Source: Luteirhabdus pelagi (lineage in GTDB: Bacteria; Bacteroidota; Bacteroidia; Flavobacteriales; Flavobacteriaceae). From it: a DNA stretch of 64,000 bases. Within the stretch, counting starts at the first letter, position 1; each line of letters opens with the position of its first letter. Of the stretch, positions 54,478 through 62,869 are shown in pieces. A program made the translations under genes and the position numbers. The DNA is taken from positions 1-64,000 of the forward strand of contig NZ_JAECMS010000002.1 of assembly GCF_016827595.1 (NCBI RefSeq), given 5' to 3'. The notes beneath the pieces are model-generated. The model made no database searches. It was not told the origin of the DNA and saw only the letters and a list, made by a program, of their open reading frames with translations.

Positions 54478-55710
54478 CTACTCTTCAAATTCTTCTTTTA
54501 ATATACGGATAACTTCTTTTACCGTCTCTTCCTCAAGGTCGGTTCTTTTCACCAAATCCTCTACATCATATTCCAAGATACTCTTGGCCGTATCCAAGCC
54601 AATTTTATGAAATTCAGCGATAATCCAATCTTCGATTTCATCGGAGAACTCTTTCAATTCCACATCTTCTTCAGCGCCTTCACGCAATACATCAATCTCG
54701 TAACCTGTTAATTGACCAGCCAAACGGATGTTGTGTCCACCACGTCCAATCGCTTTTGAAACCTCTTCAGGACGAAGCAGTACTTCCACACGCTTTGTCT
54801 CTTCATTGATATTCATTGACGTTACTTTCGCTGGACTCAATGCACGCGTGATAAACAACTGTAAATTGTTGGTATAATTTATTACGTCGATATTCTCATT
54901 TCCGAGTTCGCGAACAATTCCGTGAATACGAGATCCTTTCATCCCAACACATGCTCCAACCGGATCGATACGATCGTCGTACGAATCTACGGCTACTTTT
55001 GCCTTTTCACCTGGAATTCGCACTACTTTTTTCACGGTAATCAGTCCGTCGAACACTTCAGGAATTTCCTGCTCGAATAATTTCTCAAGGAACAATGGAT
55101 TTGCTCGAGACATAATGATAGCAGGTTTGTTTCCTTTCAACTCGACACTTTCAATGATACCGCGTACGTTATCTCCCTTGCGGAAGAAATCGGATGGAAT
55201 CTGTTTATCCTTTGGCAGGATAATCTCATTCCCTTCATCATCCAATAAAATTACGGCACGGTGACGGATATGGTGTACCTCAGCCGTATATATTTCACCT
55301 TCAAGCTCCTTGAACTGCTTATAAATATTGGTATTATCGTGTTCATGGATTTTAGAGATCAAATTTTGGCGCAATGCTAAAATAGAACGCCGGCCCAATT
55401 GTGCTAGTTTCACTTCTTCAGAAACATCTTCACCAATTTCAAAGTCTGGCTCAATTTTGCGTGCTTCTGTAAGTGAAATTTCCTCGTTCGGCTCTTCCAC
55501 TTCGCCATCGGCTACCACGACACGGTTCCGCCAGATTTCCAAATCGCCCTTATCTGGGTTGATAATAATATCGAAATTATCATCGCTTCCAAATTTCTTC
55601 TTCAAGGCATTTCGGAACACTTCTTCCAAAATTGCCATGAGCGTTACCCGGTCTATGAGCTTGTCATCCTTAAACTCCGAAAAGGAATCGATCAACGCTA
55701 AATTTTCCAT
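54478..55710 (-). CDS. nusA: Transcription termination/antitermination factor NusA
   Basis: A 410-residue RNA polymerase-binding factor: N-terminal domain (EEVFRNALKKKFGSDDNFDI), S1 domain (~135-200), KH domains (GMKGSRIHGIVRELGNENID and the GRGGHNIRLAGQLTGYEID motif) and a short acidic C-terminal end. It lacks the two AR repeats of E. coli NusA but has a helical acidic tail (TDLEEETVKEVIRILKEEFEE). The gene lies four bases behind rimP and is probably subject to the leader hairpin at 56196-56220. Confidence 0.96.
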   Translation of the reverse strand: MENLALIDSFSEFKDDKLIDRVTLMAILEEVFRNALKKKFGSDDNFDIIINPDKGDLEIWRNRVVVADGEVEEPNEEISLTEARKIEPDFEIGEDVSEEVKLAQLGRRSILALRQNLISKIHEHDNTNIYKQFKELEGEIYTAEVHHIRHRAVILLDDEGNEIILPKDKQIPSDFFRKGDNVRGIIESVELKGNKPAIIMSRANPLFLEKLFEQEIPEVFDGLITVKKVVRIPGEKAKVAVDSYDDRIDPVGACVGMKGSRIHGIVRELGNENIDVINYTNNLQLFITRALSPAKVTSMNINEETKRVEVLLRPEEVSKAIGRGGHNIRLAGQLTGYEIDVLREGAEEDVELKEFSDEIEDWIIAEFHKIGLDTAKSILEYDVEDLVKRTDLEEETVKEVIRILKEEFEE

Positions 55711-55713
55711 CTG

Positions 55714-56181
55714 CTATTTATTAAATGTTATCTTCACTTTTGCTTGTTCAATTTCACCGTAGGGCAAAATCGCTTCTTTTTTTACCGTATGCTTACCTTT
55801 CCCCACAGGTTTTGGTTCGCGTACTTTCCAATTTAATGTAATGGCCTCGTCGGTTGCTTCCGACAAAGTCGCTTCAATTTCTTGATTATCGGTTGTGGTT
55901 ACCTTCAGCTTTCGTCCCACGTTCTTTTTATACTGACGCGGCATTTGAAGTGGCTCCGACACGCCCGCCGACATTACGTCGAGCGAAAAATCCTCTTCTT
56001 CGCGATCTAAATTATGTTCGATGGCGCGACTTAGCTGAATGCAATCCTCGACCGTAACTCCTTGATCGCCATCTACTATCACTTTTATCCGATTATCATC
56101 AGTTACCGTAAAATCCAACAAAAATAAGGATGGATTTTCATGTAATGCCTTATCTATCAACTCTTTAACTCTCTCCTTCAT
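55714..56181 (-). CDS. rimP: Ribosome maturation factor RimP
   Basis: A 155-residue protein of the RimP/DUF150 family needed for 30S subunit maturation. The first domain holds [23 protein letters not shown] and the motif [29 protein letters not shown]; the SH3-like C-terminal domain is followed by a short tail. First gene of rimP-nusA-infB, the order known from most bacteria. Confidence 0.95.
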   Translation of the reverse strand: MKERVKELIDKALHENPSLFLLDFTVTDDNRIKVIVDGDQGVTVEDCIQLSRAIEHNLDREEEDFSLDVMSAGVSEPLQMPRQYKKNVGRKLKVTTTDNQEIEATLSEATDEAITLNWKVREPKPVGKGKHTVKKEAILPYGEIEQAKVKITFNK

Positions 56182-56195
56182 AAAATATTGCTATA

Positions 56196-56220
56196 AAAAG
56201 AGGGGACTTATCGTCCCCTC
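56196..56220 (-). promoter_or_regulatory. Terminator-like hairpin in the rimP-nusA-infB leader (attenuator candidate)
   Basis: On the minus strand GAGGGGAC-GATAA-GTCCCCTC is followed at once by five T, a standard intrinsic terminator, yet it lies between the promoter element (56246-56253) and the rimP start (56181), with no other minus-strand gene ending there. A leader terminator controlled by NusA is known in E. coli and Bacillus; that mechanism here is inferred. Confidence 0.6.
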
Positions 56221-56245
56221 GGCTAGTAGCTTTAGTAATTCTGTG

Positions 56246-56253
56246 CAAATATA
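56246..56253 (-). promoter_or_regulatory. Probable promoter -7 element (TATATTTG) of rimP-nusA-infB
   Basis: TATATTTG on the minus strand, 65 bases before the rimP start. No -33 TTG at the proper distance. Confidence 0.5.
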
Positions 56254-56344
56254 TTACATTTTTTAGTAATATAAAAATGAGGCATATAATGAAATAATTA
56301 TGTACTTTACCTATTCAAAAACCAACCCAAAAAAAGCATTATTA

Positions 56345-57166
56345 ATGAAACGGATTTTAGTACCCACCGATTTTTCCGATCAAGCTGAAAACGCTTTAAA
56401 AGTAGCTGCGCAACTCGCTCGAAAGCACGATAGCGAACTGTATTTATTTCATACGGTTGAATTACCCAACCACCTGGCAAACTCGAGCAACACAGGAGCG
56501 ATGCCAGAATCAGTTTATTTCATCAAGCTTACTGAAAAACGTTTTGCCGATATATTAACGCGTCCCTACCTTCAGGATCTTGAAGTTTTTGAGGCCATAG
56601 GTCATGAAGAAATTTACGAGGACATCATAAAAGCTGTTGAGGTCAATAATATAGACTTGGTTGTTATGGGTTCGCATGGTGCGAGTGGCTTTAAGGAAAT
56701 GTTTATCGGCAGCAATACCGAAAAAGTAGTCCGAACCTCAAAAATTCCGGTATTGGTCATTAAGAACGATCATGCCGATTTCAATGTGAATGATTTTGTT
56801 TTTGCCACAGATTTTTCCGAAGAATGCAAAAAACCGTTTAAGGAAGCCTTGGAGGTTGCCAAGTTATTGGACGCCAAAATGCATTTATTATATGTGAACA
56901 CCCCAAGTGGCTTTAAAACCTCAGAGCAAGCGCATGCGATTATGGAGAATTTTATTGCTGGGATGAATGCTGAAAATTACTCCCTTCATATTTATAATGA
57001 TGTTTCAGTTGAAAAAGGAATTCTCAACTTTGCCAAAAACAGCAAAGCCCAATTGGTAGGCATGAGCACACATGGTCGAAAAGGCTTGGCGCATTTCTTT
57101 AATGGAAGTATTAGTGAAGATTTGGTGAACCATGCCAATATGCCCGTGATAACCTTTAAGATTTGA
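56345..57166 (+). CDS. Universal stress protein with tandem Usp domains
   Basis: A 273-residue protein from ATG 56345 (MKRILVPTDFSDQ) with two UspA domains: residues ~1-143 and ~148-273. Both keep the ATP-binding pattern G-x2-G-x9-G-(S/T/N): GSHGASGFKEMFIGSNTEKV and STHGRKGLAHFFNGSISED. The role in bacteria is stress survival; the partners are unknown. An upstream start at 56300 gives a non-conserved extension. Its stop overlaps the ATG of the lipoprotein gene (TGATG), so the two are probably translated together. Confidence 0.93.
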   Translation: MKRILVPTDFSDQAENALKVAAQLARKHDSELYLFHTVELPNHLANSSNTGAMPESVYFIKLTEKRFADILTRPYLQDLEVFEAIGHEEIYEDIIKAVEVNNIDLVVMGSHGASGFKEMFIGSNTEKVVRTSKIPVLVIKNDHADFNVNDFVFATDFSEECKKPFKEALEVAKLLDAKMHLLYVNTPSGFKTSEQAHAIMENFIAGMNAENYSLHIYNDVSVEKGILNFAKNSKAQLVGMSTHGRKGLAHFFNGSISEDLVNHANMPVITFKI

Positions 57167-57759
57167 TGAATCCTCTTATCTTTTTGATAATTAGTTTTTT
57201 TCTTTTAAGCTGCGGCACCCCCTCAAAAAACTCTGAAGAGCACGTTATTGGTGGCCCAAAGGACTCTGTCGAAAGTACGGATACCTCACCAATAGAAGAA
57301 ACACTACCATATGGCGCGGTGCGTGGCGATTTCATGGGTTCAAACGATTCGTTTTATGTATACCCTAAAAAAAATAAGCATGGTACTGGAATGGCGTTGT
57401 TTTCAGAGCATGAAGAAATCGGAAAAATAAGTCTGCCAAAAGCAGTAGCTACGAAGCTAGAGGTCTATTCCGACGAGGCATTTCCTACCGACATATTGGT
57501 AGCACGCACCCAATTAGAAGACCCGCAATTCAACAAGTACCACCTTTTTATTTTTCGTGAAGGAAGGTGGCTGCCCTTGGTGAATGGATTTGCCATTCAT
57601 AAAAGCCACATGAGCGATACCCTACGGCCATTTTGGAGAGATCCAAAGGACGCCACAAAAGTAGTTCGGCATTATTCGGTCTTCGACTTGGACACTTCGT
57701 CGGATGAAGGATACACATGGCGGCTGTTAACAGAAAGCGTTCCAATGCTAAACCGCTAA
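57166..57759 (+). CDS. Putative lipoprotein of unknown function
   Basis: A 197-residue protein with a lipoprotein signal (MNPLIFLIISFFLLSC, Cys at 16) followed by a Ser/Glu-rich linker and a globular domain (VRGDFMGSNDSFYVYPKKNK, KYHLFIFREGRWLPLVNGFA) without known motif. It overlaps the stop of the universal stress gene by one base (start ATG 57166). It converges on a minus-strand gene five bases away. I do not recognise the family. Confidence 0.75.
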   Translation: MNPLIFLIISFFLLSCGTPSKNSEEHVIGGPKDSVESTDTSPIEETLPYGAVRGDFMGSNDSFYVYPKKNKHGTGMALFSEHEEIGKISLPKAVATKLEVYSDEAFPTDILVARTQLEDPQFNKYHLFIFREGRWLPLVNGFAIHKSHMSDTLRPFWRDPKDATKVVRHYSVFDLDTSSDEGYTWRLLTESVPMLNR

Positions 57760-57764
57760 TCGTA

Positions 57765-58238
57765 TTAGCTTTTAAAATAGTGATAATAATCGATGAGCAC
57801 AGCCTTAAATGTCCGTTCGCCAAAGGTCCCGATATCCTTATTGGACAATCCTAAATCCTCCCGCATCTCCATAATCACTTTTGAAAGTTTCTGGTACTGC
57901 ATTCGGGTATCTATTTTCTCCTTTCCATAGACCTCCTTAAAAATATATTGACGATAGTCGCCAAAAGCATTCACCACATCTGGAGATGCATACAGCATAT
58001 ATTCCTTTAGGAAATCGAACATTTTGTTATGACTTAGGTTCTGGGGAGGTTCTGGAGGCTCTTTTCCAACCTCAACTAGATCGTCTATTACCAAATTGAC
58101 AAATTTTTGATACACTTCTCGACGCCTTTCATTCACCTTATTCTGAAGCTCGCGGCGACGCTCGATTAAATGCCTTGCATAATATCCCAAGCCACCGGCC
58201 GCCAGCGGAATCATTAATTGATACCAATGAAATTCCAT
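57765..58238 (-). CDS. Hypothetical membrane-anchored helical protein
   Basis: A 157-residue protein: one short N-terminal membrane segment (WYQLMIPLAAGGLGYYA), then a basic coiled helix (RRRELQNKVNERRREVYQKFV) and a helical domain (KMFDFLKEYMLYASPDVVNAF). The pattern recalls small membrane-anchored helical-bundle proteins often found beside restriction or phage genes, but there is no such gene here. No function can be given. Confidence 0.7.
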   Translation of the reverse strand: MEFHWYQLMIPLAAGGLGYYARHLIERRRELQNKVNERRREVYQKFVNLVIDDLVEVGKEPPEPPQNLSHNKMFDFLKEYMLYASPDVVNAFGDYRQYIFKEVYGKEKIDTRMQYQKLSKVIMEMREDLGLSNKDIGTFGERTFKAVLIDYYHYFKS

Positions 58239-58316
58239 AACAGATTGATTTAGTGAACACTAAGATAAAGTAAAATATAAAGAAATTTGGAATGAGTTGA
58301 AAAAAGAAGGGCTTTC

Positions 58317-58349
58317 AAAACAAAAATCCCTGCCGGTTAGACAGGGATT
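58317..58349 (-). terminator. Terminator hairpin of the outermost degenerate tRNA-like unit
   Basis: Stem AATCCCTG / CAGGGATT (58325-58332 with 58342-58349), loop nine bases, T-rich on the minus strand downstream. It follows the tRNA-3'-end copy at 58361. Confidence 0.65.
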
Positions 58350-58473
58350 CAAATTTAATTGTTGGCCCACCCCTCCTTCGCTCCGCTCCGGCGGGCAGGT
58401 AGGGCTCCCTTCGACTTCGCTCAGGGTAAACCCTGCCTACGGCAGGCAGGTCCTCGCCTGCAATTCCCAAAAA

Positions 58474-58501
58474 TAAAAAAACCGAACTCGTTAAAGTTCG
58501 G
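58474..58501 (-). terminator. Second terminator hairpin, copy of the tRNA-Gln terminator
   Basis: Stem CCGAACT / AGTTCGG (58482-58488 with 58495-58501), seven A on the plus strand before it give the minus-strand T-run. Nearly identical with the terminator at 58628-58654. Confidence 0.7.
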
Positions 58502-58627
58502 TCGTTTTGTTGGCCCACCCCGCCCGAACGCTCACCTGACAAATTTCGGGCAGGTACCGTTCGGTACGGGCGGGTAGGGCTTGCCGCTATTCAGCGGCAC
58601 AGGCTTCTCGCCGCAATTCCCAGAAAT

Positions 58628-58654
58628 AAAAAAACCGAACTTGTTGAAGTTCGG
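58628..58654 (-). terminator. Rho-independent terminator of tRNA-Gln
   Basis: Stem CCGAACTT / AAGTTCGG (58635-58642 with 58647-58654), loop GTTG, followed by a seven-base T-run on the minus strand; seven bases past the tRNA end. Confidence 0.8.
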
Positions 58655-58662
58655 TCTTCTTG

Positions 58663-58735
58663 TTGGCCCACTAGGGCTCGAACCTAGACTCTTCTGGACC
58701 AAAACCAGACGTGTTGCCAGTTACACCATGGGCCA
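58663..58735 (-). tRNA. tRNA-Gln (anticodon TTG)
   Basis: Minus strand. The acceptor TGGCCCA pairs with TGGGCCA at the other end, with A as discriminator and no encoded CCA. The anticodon arm is TCTGG-TTTTGGT-CCAGA, which puts TTG at positions 34-36. The T-arm TAGG-GTTCGAG-type loop (CTAGGTTCGAGCCCTAG) and a standard D-arm are present. Promoter at 58753-58783, terminator seven bases after the end. Confidence 0.95.
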
Positions 58736-58752
58736 ATTCCATAATGCGGATG

Positions 58753-58783
58753 CAAATTTAATACAAACTTTTGCACCTACAAA
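58753..58783 (-). promoter_or_regulatory. Promoter TTTG-N19-TAAATTTG of tRNA-Gln
   Basis: Minus strand: TAAATTTG (58753-58760) and TTTG (58780-58783) with a 19-base spacer, a full match to the Bacteroidota consensus. The transcript would start about 10 bases before the tRNA. Confidence 0.7.
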
Positions 58784-58907
58784 TAAATCTGCCAAAAAAC
58801 TTGGCTTCATCTTCACAAAATATGCTGCCCGCTTTCACGTTAGTAGTTTTTGTTAGGCCTTCCTAGTGTAATTATTAGTATTTTCGCCTTTTAAAATAGA
58901 TTTGCCC

Positions 58908-61900
58908 ATGGCTACTTTTTCATTTCAGAAATGGAATCAAATTCTTGGATGGACAGCCTTTGCCATCGCCCTTATTACATATTGGCTAACTGTAGAACCC
59001 ACCGCTAGTTTTTGGGATGCTGGAGAATATATAACCACAGCAAGTAACCTGGAAGTAGGCCACCCTCCCGGAGCCCCGCTGTATCAATTGCTTGGTGCTT
59101 TCTTTTCCATCTTCGCCATGGAACCAACCAATATCGCACTCACTATTAACTTGATGTCCGTTTTTGCTAGCGCCTTTACCATCTTGTTCATGTTTTGGTC
59201 GCTAACGATGTTACTTACCAATGTCATTTCAAAAAATACTACCCTCTCCAAGTCCAACCAAATTGGAATCCTGGGCAGCGCTTTTATCGGTTCGTTAGCC
59301 TTTGCCTTCACCGATAGCTTCTGGTTTAATGCCGTAGAAGCCGAAGTGTACGCTTCTGCTGCCTGTATTATGGCCATCCTCTTTTATTGTGCGCTTCGCT
59401 GGGAACGCGAAATGAATACCCCCAGGGGGAACCGTTGGGTCATTCTTATTTCCTTTATCATCGGATTGTCTTTTGGGGTTCACTTTATGGGGTTATTAAC
59501 CATCCCCGCAATGGGCTTTTTGTATTTCTTCAAAAATTATAAGAAAGTAACTACCAAGAATTTCATCATTGCTACATTCGTGAGTGTCGCAATCTTGCTG
59601 TTTATTTTTAAGCTATTGCTTCCGATGACGATGAAGTTTTTCAGTGCCTCGGAATTGTTTTTCGTAAACAGCATCGGCATGCCTTTCCATAGCGGAACTG
59701 TCATTGCAGGGCTGCTATTTATTGGGCTTTTCATCTATCTCTTACGATACACACGAAAAAAAAGCTTTTACCAACTGAACACCCTTCTCCTGTGTATCCT
59801 TTTTATTTTCATAGGATTTTCGAGTTGGTTGATGCTTCCCATCCGGGCAAATGCCGGAACGGTTATTAATGAGAATAACCCTGAGAATGCAAGAGAGCTT
59901 TTGGCCTATTATAATCGCGAACAGTATCCTGAAACCCATTTATTTTACGGTCCGCTTTTTACTGAAGCATACGTTGGCCTAGACCCTGACAATCCGTATA
60001 AGGATGACAAGCCAAAATATGAGCAGGATGAGGAAAATGGCAAATACGTAATCGTAAATAATTATAAAAACGCCAATCAAAACACCGATGATTCCCAAAA
60101 GGCCTTCCTACCACGAATGTGGAGTATTGAAAACAGCGCAAATTACTTGGAGTTTACCGAAGGCTTGGAATTTTCCATAAAACCAGAATATAGTGGTGAG
60201 CCTAGACTGGTTCAGGAAATTCAAAAGTTTCAGCAAGCGTATAACCAAGGACTGGTAGATGCTGAGGACTACCATAAGTTCATGCAGGAATTTGGCTTAG
60301 CGCTTGATATCGAGAAGCCCTCTATCGGACAAAACCTGAAGTTTATGTTCCAGTACCAATTTGGCTATATGTATTGGCGCTACTTTATGTGGAATTTTGC
60401 CGGCCGACAAGACGACGTTCAAGGGAAAATGGACGATCTTCATGGAAATTGGCTAAGTGGCATCGAATTTATTGACGAATTGCGATTAGGGTCGCAGGAT
60501 AACCTTTATAGTGACGCAAAGGACAATGAGGCACGAAATACCTATTATTTCCTACCATTAATTTTGGGAATACTTGGAATCCTTTTTCACCTGAAAGAAG
60601 ATCAAAAGAATTTCTGGGTATTGTTGGTCTTTTTCCTTTTCACCGGAATCGCACTAAAAATATACCTTAACGAAAGGCCTTTCGAACCTCGAGAACGCGA
60701 TTATGCATTAGTGGGATCCTTCTATGTTTTTGCTATGTGGATTGGCTTTGGCGTATACGCCTTATACGACCTGTTGAAGGACTACCTTAAACCGAAAATG
60801 GCACTCCCAATAGTATTTGGAGCTACCGCATTGGCAGGTCCGATACTTTTGGCTACTCAAAACTGGGACGATCATGATCGATCAAATCGTTATACTGCTA
60901 ATAGTATGGCGAAGATGTATCTGGATTCGGTGGATGAAAACGCCATATTATTTACAATTGGCGATAATGATACTTTCGCACTTTGGTATGCGCAAAATAT
61001 TGAAGGATACCGTCAGGATGTTCGTATCGTAAATACCAGCCTCTTCCAAACGGCTTGGTATATCGATGATATGAAGAAGAAAGCATTCGATAGCGATCCG
61101 ATTCCTTCACAACTTACGCATGACCAATACAAATATGGAACACGCGACTTCCTATACTATCAGCAAACGCGTCGGGATACCGTCGATATTAACACGTGGA
61201 TGAATTGGGTAGCCGATGATAGCCCGAATACCGAAGTAGAGTTGGAAAGCAATCAAATGGCCCATACGTTCCCTTCCAAAACCATTCGGATTCCTGTAGA
61301 CAAACAAGCAGTGTTGGAAAACGGCATCGTACCGCAAGAGGATGCAGATAAAATTGTGGATAATATCTATATCACCCTGAAAGGAAATATCATTTATAAG
61401 AATCGTATGCTCATGTTAGACATCATCGCTAACAACAACTGGGAACGTCCGATATATTTCAGCGGTGGTGCTTTCGGCGACGATGATTATTTATGGATGA
61501 AGGACTATCTTCAATTAGATGGGGTTGTGTACAAATTAGTGCCTATCCGAACGCCTATTAATCCGCGAAATCCATTCGATATGGGACGGGTAGATCCTGA
61601 TAAGATGTATGATATTGTGATGAAATGGGATTGGGGCAATAGCGGCAGCCCAGATATTTATCACGATACCGAAACGCGACGGAACTCTATTACATATCGT
61701 AGCAATTTAGCACGATTGGCGGAAGCGCTCATTAATGATGGGCAACTTGAAAAAGCTGAAAATGTATTGGATCTCGCGATGGAAAAGATGCCGGTGAAGT
61801 ATTTCGAATACTATTCACTACTAGAACCCTATGTACTAGGATACTATGAAGTGGGCGCGGAAGACAAAGCGCGTAGTTTATTTGAAGAAGTCTCTGCTAA

Positions 61901-62207
61901 ATACCAGGAAAAATTATTGTATTACAGCGGCTTGAAAGTAAGCCGACAATATCCAATAGCCGATGAAATCATCAGCGACATGGAACGCTATCGCGGGTTG
62001 GTAGATATCGTTATTGTGTATGATGAAGAAGCCTTCGCCCGTCAGGAAGCTGAAACCTTCAACGATTATTTACGATTGTTCCGTCACTTTTACAGTGAAG
62101 AGGAAGGTGTAGATGTTGATGAAAATCTTCAACAGGAAGACTCGGTGGAAATGTTGAATGATACTATTCCAGATGAAGTGATCGAGGCGATTATGGAAAA
62201 CCAATAA
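58908..62207 (+). CDS. DUF2723 membrane protein (glycosyltransferase family 117 / protein O-mannosyltransferase-like)
   Basis: A 1,099-residue protein starting at ATG 58908. The N-terminal ~330 residues carry about nine to ten transmembrane helices with the DUF2723 signature TVEPTASFWDAGEYITTASNL-VGHPPGAPLYQL (Asp/Glu in the first loop, as in GT-C enzymes). A further hydrophobic region lies near residues 550-665, and the rest is soluble, with a helical repeat-like end (LARLAEALINDGQLEKAENVL). It probably glycosylates periplasmic or surface proteins in Bacteroidota; donor and acceptor are unknown. It overlaps the deacetylase gene by one base (TAATG). Confidence 0.92.
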   Translation: MATFSFQKWNQILGWTAFAIALITYWLTVEPTASFWDAGEYITTASNLEVGHPPGAPLYQLLGAFFSIFAMEPTNIALTINLMSVFASAFTILFMFWSLTMLLTNVISKNTTLSKSNQIGILGSAFIGSLAFAFTDSFWFNAVEAEVYASAACIMAILFYCALRWEREMNTPRGNRWVILISFIIGLSFGVHFMGLLTIPAMGFLYFFKNYKKVTTKNFIIATFVSVAILLFIFKLLLPMTMKFFSASELFFVNSIGMPFHSGTVIAGLLFIGLFIYLLRYTRKKSFYQLNTLLLCILFIFIGFSSWLMLPIRANAGTVINENNPENARELLAYYNREQYPETHLFYGPLFTEAYVGLDPDNPYKDDKPKYEQDEENGKYVIVNNYKNANQNTDDSQKAFLPRMWSIENSANYLEFTEGLEFSIKPEYSGEPRLVQEIQKFQQAYNQGLVDAEDYHKFMQEFGLALDIEKPSIGQNLKFMFQYQFGYMYWRYFMWNFAGRQDDVQGKMDDLHGNWLSGIEFIDELRLGSQDNLYSDAKDNEARNTYYFLPLILGILGILFHLKEDQKNFWVLLVFFLFTGIALKIYLNERPFEPRERDYALVGSFYVFAMWIGFGVYALYDLLKDYLKPKMALPIVFGATALAGPILLATQNWDDHDRSNRYTANSMAKMYLDSVDENAILFTIGDNDTFALWYAQNIEGYRQDVRIVNTSLFQTAWYIDDMKKKAFDSDPIPSQLTHDQYKYGTRDFLYYQQTRRDTVDINTWMNWVADDSPNTEVELESNQMAHTFPSKTIRIPVDKQAVLENGIVPQEDADKIVDNIYITLKGNIIYKNRMLMLDIIANNNWERPIYFSGGAFGDDDYLWMKDYLQLDGVVYKLVPIRTPINPRNPFDMGRVDPDKMYDIVMKWDWGNSGSPDIYHDTETRRNSITYRSNLARLAEALINDGQLEKAENVLDLAMEKMPVKYFEYYSLLEPYVLGYYEVGAEDKARSLFEEVSAKYQEKLLYYSGLKVSRQYPIADEIISDMERYRGLVDIVIVYDEEAFARQEAETFNDYLRLFRHFYSEEEGVDVDENLQQEDSVEMLNDTIPDEVIEAIMENQ

Positions 62208-62869
62208 TGCGACTGTTTCCCACAAAAACACCCTCAATAATAAAACGGCTGTATCCGAAAAGGATATGGTCGTTTTCTCGTTCTACTGAAACCGTATTCC
62301 TCACTTTCGATGATGGTCCTATTCCTGAAGTCACTCCTTGGGTACTCGACACATTAGCGGAGTATCATGCGAAAGCGACCTTTTTCTGTATTGGTGAAAA
62401 CATCCAAAAGCATCCAGAAGTCTTCAACAGAATTCTAACCGAAGGTCATGCTGTAGGCAATCATACGCAGCATCATGTAAATGGTTGGAAAACCCAAACG
62501 CAAACATATCTTCGAGAGGTTGAAAAAGCGGAAACGACAATTTCTAATTTTTCAAATCGAAAATCGAAAATCGAAAATTCCAAAATGCTATTTCGTCCTC
62601 CCTACGGTAAGCTTACGTCAGCCCAGGCAAAGCAGCTTCAACAGAAAGCATATACTATTGTAATGTGGGACGTACTCACTTACGATTTCGATACGACGCT
62701 TTCACCCGAAAAATGCTTCACCCAAACCAAAAAAGCAATTCGACCGGGTAGTATTGTTATCTTTCACGATAGCCTAAAGGCAGAAAAAAACCTTCGATAT
62801 GTGCTACCGAAGGTTTTAGATCTTATTACTTCCAAAGGTTGGAAAACGGAAGGATTATTTAATACTTAG
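62207..62869 (+). CDS. Polysaccharide deacetylase (NodB/CE4) family protein with a tandem-repeat insertion
   Basis: A 220-residue CE4 enzyme without signal peptide. Motifs: TFDDGP (motif 1, catalytic Asp and metal Asp), GNHTQHH (motif 2, metal His), RPPYGK (motif 3), WDVLTYDFD (motif 4) and FHDSL (motif 5). Such enzymes remove acetyl groups from amino sugars of glycans. Between motif 2 and 3 the stretch SNFSNRKSKIENSK is encoded by AATCGAA-type tandem repeats (62541-62582), likely an insertion that other members lack. Coupled to the upstream gene; its last 15 bases overlap the converging gene. Confidence 0.92.
   Translation: MRLFPTKTPSIIKRLYPKRIWSFSRSTETVFLTFDDGPIPEVTPWVLDTLAEYHAKATFFCIGENIQKHPEVFNRILTEGHAVGNHTQHHVNGWKTQTQTYLREVEKAETTISNFSNRKSKIENSKMLFRPPYGKLTSAQAKQLQQKAYTIVMWDVLTYDFDTTLSPEKCFTQTKKAIRPGSIVIFHDSLKAEKNLRYVLPKVLDLITSKGWKTEGLFNT
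62541..62582. repeat. 7-bp tandem repeat (AATCGAA x3 plus degenerate units) inside the deacetylase gene
   Basis: Three perfect AATCGAA units at 62555-62575, followed by AATTCCA and preceded by the degenerate TTTCTAA and TTTTTCA, all in 7-base register. Three units equal 21 bases, so the frame is kept only for copy changes in multiples of three. Confidence 0.85.

Larger units (their letters stand above)
58361..58662. repeat. Two degenerate tandem units beside tRNA-Gln, period 148-153 bp, filled with GC-rich palindromes
   Basis: GTTGGCCCAC, the 3' end of the tRNA as read on this strand, occurs at 58361, 58509 and 58662 (the third is in the tRNA). Each is followed on the minus strand by a terminator hairpin, and the two outer units end in GCAATTCCCA-AAATAAAAAA. 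Between them lie CCCTTCGACTTCGCTCAGGG (58407-58426), CCTGCC-TAC-GGCAGG (58432-58446), GTACCG-TT-CGGTAC (58554-58567) and GCCGCT/AGCGGC (58583-58598). No gene. The rest of the gap from 58239 to 58316 shows nothing. Confidence 0.75.

Noticed and set aside
58317-58662. CRISPR array
   Set aside because: The period is about 150 bp, the units are not identical and no cas gene is near.
58581-58856. Plus-strand frame with GPLGLEPRLFWTK and TMGQF
   Set aside because: It is the antisense of tRNA-Gln, a well-known source of false protein predictions.
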